A DNA stretch of 64,000 nt, from assembly GCA_950097015.1 (NCBI GenBank), contig CATNEN010000008.1:4190501-4254500 (forward strand), written 5' to 3'. Both the position numbers and the translations under genes were made by a program. Positions 46,045 to 56,500 of the stretch are shown piece after piece; position 1 is the first letter of the stretch, and each line of letters starts with the position of its first letter. A model generated the notes under the pieces. The model searched no databases, was not told where the DNA came from, and worked only from the letters and a program-made list of their open reading frames with translations. Source of the DNA: Macrostomum hystrix. Lineage: Eukaryota; Platyhelminthes; Macrostomidae.

Positions 46045-46985
46045 TTGAGACTATTCGGGTTTGAGTGAATTCGGGTTTGAGCGAATTCGGGTTTGAGCGA
46101 ATTCGGGTTTGAGTGAATTCGGGTTTGAGTAAATTCAGGTTTGAGTGAATTCGGGTTTGAGTAAATTCAGGTTTGAGTGATTTCGGGTTTGAGTGAATTC
46201 GGGTTTGAGTAAATTCGGGTTTGAGTAAATTCGGGTTTGAGCGAATTCGGGTTTGAGTGAATTCGGGTTTGAGAAAATTCGGGTTTGAGTGAATTCGGGT
46301 TTGAGTAAACTGGGGTATGAGTCGATTCGGGTTTGAGTCGATTCTGGTTTTAGTGAATTCGGGTTTGAGTAAATTCGGGTTTGAGTAAACTGGGGTATGA
46401 GTCGATTCTGGTTTTAGTGAATTCGGGTTTGAGTGAATTCGGGTTTGAGTAAACTGGGGTATGAGTCGATTCTGGTTTTAGTGAATTCGGGTTTGAGTGA
46501 TTTCGGGTTTGAGTAAATTCGGGTTTGAGTAAATTCAGGTTTGAGTAAGTTCAGGTTTGTGTAAATTCGGGTTTGAGTGAATTCGGGTTTGAGTGAATTC
46601 GGGTTTGAGTGAATTCGGGTTTGAGTGAATTTGGGTTAGAGTGAATTTGGGTTTGAGTAGATTTGCTTTTAGAACATTCTAGTCTTGATATTATAAAAAT
46701 TAGAGAATATTCGTATTGTTTTTAGTCCCGTGATTGTTAAGGTTTAATAAGATTCTGATTTGAGAAGATTCGTATTTAAGAACATTCGGGTTTGAGTAGA
46801 TTCGGGTTTGAGTCGATTCGGGTTTTACGTAAATTCTGGTTTGAGTAGATTCTGGTTTGAGTGGATTCCGGTTTGAGTAGATTCGGGTTTAAGAAGATTC
46901 GGGTTTGAGTAAACTGGGGTATCAGTAGATTCGGGTTTGAGCAGATTCCGGTTTGAGTAGAGTCAGGTTCGTGTAGATTCAGGTT
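46045..46985. repeat. Minisatellite (AATTCGGGTTTGAGTR), forward array
   Basis: About 45–50 units of about 16 bp with variants (ACTGGGGTATGAGTCG, ATTCTGGTTTTAGTG). An interruption of about 100 bp near 46680–46770 is partly related. The same unit, inverted, forms the array at 48790–49313. Confidence 0.94.
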
Positions 46986-47455
46986 TGTGTACACACTCAT
47001 TAAATTGTTAAGTCCCAGCCAGCAATAAATCCTGATACAATGAGTCGAATACTTAATAAACTGGCTGTCTAAGCATTTTAAAGTACATTCAGCCATAAAT
47101 TACACTTGCAGATGCATAGAAATGGTGCGCTTTGGCTGATACGAAGCACACAGAGTTCATATCTGCACTGCAGAACTGATAACGCCATCTGCAAATTGAG
47201 ATCAGCCTATTAAAGTCGAGCTTCACTTGTTGGTCACAGATAAAAGTTAAACAAATTTATGAATCTCAATTATAAAGAACAGTTCACTTAGAACAGTTCA
47301 TTTAGCTTTTGTTTAACCGGTTTTAGGTCTTTCATTTTCTTTGGTAAGTTAACAAAGGTTTTGCTTCAATTATTTTATTTTCTGGAAATTAAAAACTTCC
47401 GAATATTTCTGAACTGTAGACTTATACAAGAAAAGTACGCTGGTACTTTGCTAGA
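46986..47455. other. Spacer between arrays, no gene
   Basis: AT-rich unique sequence. No feature supported. Confidence 0.4.
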
Positions 47456-48372
47456 GGTAGAACCGGAGAATGAGGGGTAGAACTGGAGAATGAGGGGTAG
47501 AACTGGAGAATGAGGGGTAGAACTGGAGAATGAGGGGTAGAACTGGAGATTGAGGACTAGAACTGGAGAATGAGGGCTAGAACTGGAGAATGAGGGGTAG
47601 AACTGGAGAATGAGGGGTAGAACTGGAGAAAGGGGGGTAGAACTTGAGATTGAGGGGTAGAACTGGAGATTGAGGGCTAGAACTGGAGAATGAGGGGTAG
47701 AACTGGAGAATGAGGGGTAGAACTTGAGATTGAGGGGTAGAACTGGAGATTGACGGGTAGAACTGGAGAATGAGGGGTAGAACTGGAGAATGAGGGGTAG
47801 AACTGGAGATTGACGGGTAGAACTGGAGATTGACGGGTAGAACTGGAGATTGAGGGTTAGAACTGGAGAATGAGGGGTAGAACTGGAGATTGACGGGTAG
47901 AACTGGAGAATGAGGGGTAGAACTGGAGATTGACGGGTAGAACTGGAGAATGAGGGGTAGAACTGGAGAATGAGGGGTAGAACTGGAGAATGACGGGTAG
48001 AACTGGAGAATGAGGGGTAGAACTGGAGAATGACGGGTAGAACTGGAGATTGAGGGGTAGAACTGGAGATTGACGGGTAGAACTGGAGATTGACGGGTAG
48101 AACTGGAGATTGACGGGTAGAACTGGAGAATGAGGGGTAGAACTGGAGGATGAGGGGTAGAACTGGAGGATGAGGGGTAGAACTGGAGAATGAGGGGTAG
48201 AACTGGAGAATGAGGGGTAGAACTGGAGAATGAGGGGTAGAACTGGAGAATGAGGGGTAGAACTGGAGAATGAGGGGTAGAACTGGAGAATGATGGGTGG
48301 AACTGGAGATTGAGGGGTAGAACTGGAGGATGAGGGGTAGAACTGGAGGATGAGGGGTAGAACTTACGGATT
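47456..48372. repeat. 20-bp minisatellite (GGTAGAACTGGAGAATGAGG)
   Basis: About 45 units of exactly 20 bp with a limited set of variants (GAATGAGGGG, GATTGACGGG, GGATGAGGGG, CTTGAGATTG). A constant period suggests array-wide homogenisation. Confidence 0.96.
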
Positions 48373-48789
48373 AGGCGGTAGAATAGGATTACAAGGGTGC
48401 AGAGCGAACTATAAGATAGAGAAGAACATTGAGTACACAAGAAGGGGGTAATCCTCTGAGAAATCCCACGAAATTCCCTGTAGAGGTGAAAAGCCAATAA
48501 TAAAAACAGCTTTAGTCGAAGATTGAACTGTTTTTATACGAAAAAATCTTTAAATGCTACTGAAAGTAGAGAGTAGTAAAAGCAATCAGCATCAACAAAG
48601 ATTAAAAGCAAGATTAGAAAATTGAAATACGACAATTGAAAACGGATGTTGGTTAATAAGTCTATATTTAAAGCAAAATTTTCATAATTGACATATACTG
48701 GCTATTTTTTGTCAAGTTTTCAAACCAAACCGAAGTCTTCTCAAAATCTAATTATCTTGTACCCTCTGCTCATCTGCTCAAACCTGAAT

Positions 48790-49313
48790 ATATTCAACCG
48801 AATATGCTCAAACCCGAATCTACTCAAACCCGAATCTGCTCAAACCCGAATCGACTCAAGCCCGAATTCTACTCAAACACGAATCTACTCGAACCCGAAT
48901 CTACTCAAACCGAATCTACTCAAACCGAATCTGCTCAAACCCGAATCTACTCAAGCCCGAATTTTACTCAAACCCGAATCTACTCGAACCCGAATCTACT
49001 CAAACCGAATCTACTCAAACCGAATCTACTCAAACCCGAATCTACTCGAACCCGAATCTACTCAAACCGAATCTACTCAAACCGAATCTACTCAAACCGA
49101 ATCTACTCAAACACGAATCTACTCGAACCCGAATCTACTCAAACCGAATCTACTCAAACCGAATCTACTCAAACCCGAATCGACTCAAGCCCGAATTCTA
49201 CTCAAACACGAATCTACTCGAACCCGAATCTACTCAAACCCGAATCTACTCGAACCCGAATCTACTCGAACTCGAATCTACTCGAACCCGAATCTACTCA
49301 AACCCAAAACCCC
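48790..49313. repeat. Minisatellite (CTACTCAAACCCGAAT), inverted array
   Basis: About 33 units of 14–17 bp, reverse complementary to 46045–46985. It ends about 10 bp upstream of the phosphatase start codon. In the same frame it could be read through as (SNPNLLKPEST)n, but codon content is dictated by the repeat. Confidence 0.95.
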
Positions 49314-49323
49314 AGTCGCAGTC

Positions 49324-50874
49324 ATGGAGCCAACATTCGCCCTGGAGGTGGGCTCTCGCAGCTTGGACCGGCTGCCCAACTTTCGTCAGGCCAGCCTGCC
49401 GAGCCAGCGGCCTCTTCTGTTTCGCTCCGGCTACGTGGAGCGCCTGTCAGCCGAAGGTGTTCGACAGCTCAGTCGCGAGCGCGGCATTCGCTGCATTTTC
49501 GACCTTCGCGGAGCACGCGAGCTTCGCCGAACTCTGCCGGGCAGTCACGTGACTAAGGAGTATCGCCAGCTGCTGCTGACCAAGGACGGCAGCGTGAGCC
49601 CGCTGGAGGCCCAGGCGGAGGACACTGACGATGGACAAACTTCCAAGGGTCGGCGCTACACTATTGACTTTCTCGGTGAGTCCTGTAGAACCGAGTGTCG
49701 ACATCAAAACCGCACATCGATTACGTCACCACTTCAAAATTCACCGTTAAAAACCTTTACAGGCAAATTCTTCTTTTACAGTATGTTCATGAAGCTGCCA
49801 GTCGGAAGCAAGCTGACCATCGGTTGGTCCCTGCTCACCTCTCTCTATAGCGGAGATCGCAGCTACGAAGCTCGAGCAGCCGAAATCGTTTTGGCGCCGC
49901 GCGGCCTGAGCGGCCAGTGCTGTGACTTTCTGGACTTTTGCCAGTCCGAGCTGGCAGCCGTGCTGCGACTCATGACCAGAAAGGAGAACCTGCCCTGCCT
50001 GGTGCACTGCTTCCTAGGCAAGGACCGCACGGGTCTGGTGGTCATGCTGCTGCAGTGGCTGCTGGGCTTGCCGCGCCAGGTCATCGAGGAAGAGTACCAG
50101 CTGTCTCAGGTGTGTGCATCCTGTCTGACTTGCCCGAGTGACTTTATTTAGTCGGTGAGGACGCTTTTAGTCACCTCACTCTACTTTCCTTCCCTACTTT
50201 TCTCCGATTGGCTGGAAGGATCACTCTAAGTAGGAACAATTTCCTTCCCTCATTCAAGCCAGGCTTCCGCCTACCTCACTCCACTTTTTCTCCGATTGGC
50301 CAGAAATACTGCGTCGCTTGAATTTATACTCTCAATCGAAGGTATCACCCCACCCCACTCCACTTTCCGTCCCTAATTCTCTCTGATTGGTCAGAAAGAC
50401 TGCTGTGCCTCATTTTCCTTCCATCTTACTATTGAGGTTGCCGCCAACCCCGCTCCACTTTCCTTCCCCTATTATCTACGATAGCCTGGAAGGACCAATC
50501 TGCGTCAATTTTCATATCTCAAAAGCTGAATTTCTGTTTGTAGACCATGACGGAAGAAGTGCGCCAGGAGGCCATCAGGTACTATGCCGAGAAGAACCTG
50601 CCAGCCAGCTTTGCCGAGTGCAACCTTGAAGAGCTGCGCGTGGCGATGCAGTACATTGAGACCAAGTTCGTTCTCCGTTGTCACTTGTTGAACCTTCCGA
50701 TTCTTTGTCATCATGGCATGCATTTTTTTCCTTCTTTCCAGATACGGCGGAGTTGAGTCCTACCTGAGAACAGCCGGCCTCACCGAGCATGAATTGGAGC
50801 TGTTAAAGAGCAACTTTGGCACCGCCGAGCAACCGACTCAGGCAGATACGGAAGCGCACGTGACCCAGAAATGA
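49324..50874 (+). CDS. IphP/Siw14-like protein tyrosine phosphatase (Y_phosphatase3 family)
   Basis: Four exons: 49324–49675, 49763–50109, 50544–50665, 50742–50874 (954 nt, 317 residues), with phases 1, 0 and 2 consistent throughout. The N-terminal part has NFRQASLPSQRPLLFRSGYV and CIFDLRGARELR, typical of this family. The catalytic P-loop HCFLGKDRTG (HC-x5-R) has Cys at about residue 200 and is followed by VVMLLQWLLGLP. The C-terminal part reads ELRVAMQYIETKYGGVESYL, the usual end for Y_phosphatase3 proteins, then a hydrophilic tail to TGA. The ATG at 49324 (GTCATGG) is chosen because the protein similarity starts there and upstream sequence is minisatellite. The third donor (AA|GTTCGT) is weak but required by frame. 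Substrate (phosphotyrosine or phosphoinositide) cannot be told from sequence. Confidence 0.9.
50155..50520. repeat. Degenerate tandem repeat of about 100 bp in phosphatase intron 2
   Basis: Four diverged units, each with CTCCACTTTCCTTCCCTA-like sequence followed by TTCTCYGATTGGCYRGAARG. ATTGG (inverted CCAAT) is conserved in three of them. This array is older and less uniform than the others. Confidence 0.75.
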
Positions 50875-51104
50875 ACTGACAGTACAGGCAGTTTAGTCAG
50901 CAATAACTCAATCAAATTAGTATAGAAAAGACTATCAGATACTCCTATTTACCTTTTGTCGATGCTTATCCGGAATGAAATGCTTGTTTTGGATCGGAGC
51001 CAATTGTAAAAGACTAAACAAACATTTTTTTGTAGCATTCCTTGTACTTATTCCTGGTACTTTCATTTTTAATTTCTAGACTTTAACCCAAGATGTGGAC
51101 TATA

Positions 51105-51860
51105 TTGGAATCAACTGTCACTCATGGGAACCAACTGTGACTCCTGGTAACCGACTGTGACTCCTGGGAATCAACTGTCACTCATGGGAACCAACTGTGA
51201 CTCCTGGGAACCAAATGTCACTCATGGGAATCAACTGTGACTCCTGGGAATCAACTGTGACTCCTGGGAAACAACTGTCCCTCCTGGGAACCGACTGTCA
51301 CTCATGGGAACCAACTGTGACTCCTGGGAATCAACTGTCACTCATGGGAACCAACTGTGACTCCTGGGAACCGACTGTCACTCCTGGGAACCGACTGTCA
51401 CTCATGGGAACCAACTGTGACTCCTGGGAATCAACTGTCACTCATGGGAACCGACTGTCACTCATGGGAACCAACTGTGACTCCTGGGAAACAACTGTCC
51501 CTCCTGGGAACCGACTGTCACTCATGGGAACCAACTGTGACTCCTGGGAATCAACTGTCACTCATGGGAACCAACTGTGACTCCTGGGAACCGACTGTCA
51601 CTCCTGGGAACCGACTGTCACTCATGGGAACCAACTGTGACTCCTGGGAATCAACTGTCACTCATGGGAACCAACTGTGACTCATGGGAACCAACTGTGA
51701 CTCCTGGGAACCAACTGTGACTCCTGGTAACCGACTGTGACTCCTGGGAATCAACTGTCACTCATGGGAATCAACTGTCACTCATGGGAACCAACTGTGA
51801 CTCATGGGAACCAACTGTGACTCATGGGAACCAACTGTGACTCATAGGAACCAACTGCCA
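51105..51860. repeat. 20-bp minisatellite (CCAACTGTGACTCCTGGGAA)
   Basis: About 37 units with combinable variants (TCAACTGTCACTCATGGGAA, CCGACTGTCACTCCTGGGAA). Decaying copies continue to about 52075, where a larger duplicated block (CTGGAAACCATCTATCTATC) appears twice. Located downstream of the phosphatase gene. Confidence 0.95.
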
Positions 51861-51899
51861 GTCCTGGAAATGAACTGTCACTCCTGAAACTTCTGGAAA

Positions 51900-52905
51900 C
51901 CATCTATCTATCCTGGAAACCGACAGTCACTAATAGGAAATAACTGCCAGTCCTGGAAATGAACTGTCACTCCTGAAACTTCTGGAAACCATCTATCTAT
52001 CCTGGAAACCGACAATCTCTTATGGAAACGAACTGTCCCTTTTGGAAATGGACTGGCAGTCCTAGAAATTAACCAATTATCACTCATAGAAACCAGACAT
52101 CACGCAGGGTTTGTAGACAGATAGAAGACCTTAGCAAACAAATAATGTTTCTCGTTGTTAAAATTAGGAACACACTGAAGTGCATAGGTAGGCAGTTTCT
52201 TAGAAATAAGCATTTATTTAACTTCACGGGCTGCGGCTTGTATACATTTACTATTTATAGTAGTATGAATATATGTAGATTTATTACGAATACAAGGTTA
52301 AAACATATCATAGCTGTATATATATAGAGTCGTTTGCTTATGCGAACAAACAATATTGTGGGAAATTCTATTTTCATAATAACGGAATGATGCGAAAAAT
52401 GGAGAACGGCAAAAACATCGGTATGGCGGGGGGGGGCTCATTTTGCATGGCAGTCAAAATTACAAAATGTAAGGCATTAAGTAGTTTTAGAGATTCATTA
52501 GAAAAATATAAAGAAAAATGGAAACTTTAAAAAGGAACAAAAAACAGAACGTTCGGAATGATCTACACCAGCTGTTGGTGGTTAGAGAGTCAAGTTTAAG
52601 CACATACAGACTCATCATCAGTGGAGCTTTGAGAAGTCTATTGTCAATACATAGTAGGATCGAGTTAGCCATTTATGAGTAGGGATGTATTGAGTGTAGA
52701 TACTTTTTACAAGCTTGTTTAACTAAAACTTGTAGAAAACTGAAAAACATTAAAACAAAAACGAGATTTAGTGGAGATAAATCGACAAGCAAAAAAGACA
52801 CTGTAAAAATGGTTCCTAGGGCTCGGTTACTTAGCAACAAGGTAGCAACATCATGTGGACAAACGGCTGACAGGTTGCTGGTAAAAAGGATTTTCACTTT
52901 ATTCA
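51900..52905. other. Intergenic region, no gene supported
   Basis: Contains the decayed end of the preceding array, then AT-rich sequence. No exon or RNA gene recognised. Confidence 0.4.
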
Positions 52906-52909
52906 TAAC

Positions 52910-53097
52910 CAACCTTCCTTTTGATGATACCGACTTGTGTGACCCACCTCCCCTTTGATGACACCGACTTGTGTGACCCACCTCCCCTTTGATGTCACCG
53001 ACTTGTGTGACCCACCTCCCCTTTGATGTCACCGACTTGTGTGACCCACCTCCCCTTTGATGTCACCGACTTGTGTGACCCACCTCCCCTTTGTTAT
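52910..53097. repeat. 34-bp minisatellite (GACTTGTGTGACCCACCTCC)
   Basis: About five units, including CCTTTGATGTCACCGA, beyond the 3′ end of the macroglobulin gene. Near-identical units. Confidence 0.93.
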
Positions 53098-53526
53098 CAC
53101 CCACCGTAGACCTGTCAATCACTTATAAAACACGTTACACAAGCAGAACCAATTCTGCACCTGGAAGTTTATGAGGAGAAAAAAATGAGATTTTAATTAA
53201 AAGTGACGAAAAATTGACGCCAAAGAGATTTAAAGATGTTTGCAACAATTAGCTATATAAAAATAGAATAATTAAAAGAAAGGTGTAAACTTAAAAAACA
53301 TTGTTTCAGAGATTAAAGGTGATGAAAACAACTATAGGGATAATCTATAATCTTTAGAATCCAGATGCTGGGCTGTGTAGGAGTTTGTTATTACTAATGG
53401 TAATCTTCGTCAGCTTACAGTTAAATGCATCCCGAGTCGCTGACGAATCTCTTTGGAAACGATTTATAAAACGAAAACCGATGGTCGATACAAAATTGAG
53501 AGTCAGATTGTTCTTATTCGCGAATC

Positions 53527-56500
53527 TCAACCTGTGAGCAATGCCGCGGTAGGCAGCTTGGAGAAGCCGATTGCAACTGCCAGAACACTGGCCAGCAAGA
53601 CTGCGAGGCTCGTTGGTGTCGCTGTGCTCGGCGCCGAGTTGTAGTCGATGCAGTACGGACACTGGAAGCTGCCGCACACCTTGCAGATGTCGTTGCTGTG
53701 CAGAGAGCGGGCGCTGTAGAAGGTGAAGTTGCGATTGTCTGCCAACGCAGGGTGGGTGAGATGAGAGGCTTGATGAGACGTATTTCATTTATCAAGGCAA
53801 TATTCCACCTAGATATTTCAGCCCAGATATATCAGCGGGGCTATTACAGCCTAATTAACTCACCTAGCTACTTCAGCCCAATTATCTCATCTGGCTATTT
53901 CAGCCCAATTAACTCACCTGGCTATTTCAGCCCAATTATCTCACCTGGATATTTCAGCCCAGATATATCAGCGGGGCTATTACAGCCTAATTAACTCACC
54001 GAGGTACTTCAGCCCAATTATCTCACCTGGCTATTTCAGCCCAATTAACTCACCTGGCTATTTCAGCCCAATTATCTCTCCTGGCTATTTCAGCCCAGAT
54101 ATATCAGCGGGCTATGACAGCTTAATTATCTCACCTGGCTATTTCAGCCCAGATATATCAGCGGGCTATTACAGCCCAATTATCTCACCTGGCTATTTCA
54201 GCCCAATTAACTCACCTGGCTATTTCAGCCCAATTATCTCACCTGGCTATTTCAGCCCAATTATCTCACCTGGCTATTTCAGCCCAATTAACTCACCTGG
54301 CTATTTCAGCCCAATTAACTCACCTGGCTATTTCAGCCCAATTATCTCACCTGGCTATTTCAGCCCAATTAATTCACCTGGCTTTTCAGCCTAATTTCAG
54401 CCTAATTATCTCACCTGGCTATTTCAGCCCAGATATATCAGTCAAAGTATCTTACCTATCTATTTCAGCCCAATTATTTAACCAGGATTTTTACCGCACT
54501 CACATATAATCTATCGTTTTACAGCTTCTTAACGCTGAAATCAATCTCAGACTAACAGTCAGCCAGTTCACTCACTATACTCAAAATACTCGTAGACATT
54601 GCACGGCTGTTCCACGGTGGTGTTGGCCACTGGATACCACCTGGGTATGGGCACAGTAACACAGGTCGGCTCCACCGACGTGAACTGAAATTGAAAAGTA
54701 CTTTCGCTATTAACAATGCACATCTAATTGCATATTAAGAAAATAATTACATTGGAATATGAGCAAAGCAACTCACGTTGGTGAAGAAGAAGTTCAGGTA
54801 GCGATCGACAAACCAGATGTGTCGCAGGCCGCGCACGTTGGTGGCCTGTACAAAGTTGCGCATGTCGTAGTTCGTGACCAAGTAGCCGGAAGGCACCGAG
54901 AACTGCAGCAGCGCCATGCCGCTAGTCTCTGATCTTTCCGTCCAAGTCCACCTGCGAATCGATTCGGACATCACTACACACGTTAGGCAAATTCGAAAGT
55001 TATAGAACAGCCGCAGCTATCCAAAGCCTGTGTACAGTTGTTCAGTCCGCGGACTCATAACTCCAAAAATAGAATAGGAAAAAATGCAATTTAATTTCGG
55101 AGAAAAAATTTTTTGTTTGAAAAAATTGTGTTTTGGATTTGCCCTCCCCCTGGTAGTTCTACTGTTAATCACACAAAATGGATTCAATGGACTAAGATAC
55201 GAACTCGCGACCTCAAATTACCTGGCGCACGCGGTCATGAACATAATACTGCTGTTGCGGCCGCTGAAGGAGGGCACGCAGGTGAGCTCGAAGGTCTGGA
55301 ACGGCTGAGTAGTATCGCCCGGATTCACCGCGTTCTTCACCAGGAAGTCGTGTTCCACAGCCTTCGTGGTGTACATGTGCAGCACGGCCCGACCGCTGCC
55401 TGTAGCCCTGATCATCACCTCACCCCAGGTGTCGTCATTGTCCAAGGTGAAGGTGCGGGGAATGCTGAGGTTGTTGCCGTCGAGCAGCAGCTGGGCGGAC
55501 TTGCTGACATCGGAGGTTGGGCTGATCTCCACCAGCAGCGAGTAGATGACACGGTTGAAGTCCAGCTGGGCCACTTCGCGCAGGGCGCGCACCGCAAACA
55601 GGGTGTCCTGGGTGGAGATCCAGCCCTGCGGAGCGTTCTTAGTCTCCGTGACAAAGTTGATGACCTTGGTGATGTTGGTCTTCAGCACCGAGTCGCCCGT
55701 GTCGCCCAGCTTAAACATGGCCAGCATGGCGAAGGACGAGGCCTGGCGAGGGTGGAGTAGGGCCCGTGTGATGATCAACAGACCTCATCTCACCTGATCA
55801 ACAGACCTCATCTCACCTGATCAACAGACCTCATCTCACCTGATCAACAGACCTCATCTCACCTGATCAACAGACCTCATCTCACCTGATCAACAGACCT
55901 CATCTCACCTGATCAACAGACCTCATCTCACCTGATCAACAGACCTCATCTCACCTGATCAACAGACCTCATCTCACCTGATCAACAGACCTCATCTCAC
56001 CTGATCAACAGACCTCATCTCACCTGATCAACAGACCTCATCTCACCTGATCAACAGACCTCATCTCACCTGATCAACAGACCTCATCTCACCTGATCAA
56101 CAGACCTCATCTCACCTGTTCTATCACCTATAACTCACTTGTTCCATCCTCTCCCTCACCTGTTCCATCCTCTCCCTCACCTGTTCCATCCTCTCCCTCA
56201 CCTGTTCCATCCTCTCCCTCACCTGTTCCATCCTCTCCCTCACCTGTTCCATCCTCTCCCTCACCTGTTCCATCCTCTCCCTCACCTGTTCCATCCTCTC
56301 CCTCACCTGTTCCATCCTACCTCACCCGCAGGTCTCACCTGGACAGCGTAGGCATCGTTGGGCCACTCCAGCCTGGCCTTGACGATGACTTTGCCAGCAG
56401 AATCGGGCTCCCTAATGAGAGGCCTGACTCGCCTATTGGCCCAGTAGAGATAGTTGTCAGTTCGGGCGATGCTCAGCAGCAGCTGTAGAGCCGTGTGCTT

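Noticed and set aside
47577-48497. 306-codon − strand ORF (LQFYPSFSSSTPHSPVLPL repeats)
   Set aside because: Direct translation of the 20-bp array (60-nt period over three units).
51105-51860. CRISPR-like regular repeats (also at 18.7, 47.5 and 62.2 kb)
   Set aside because: Units are directly adjacent with no unique spacers, and the genome is eukaryotic; these are minisatellites.
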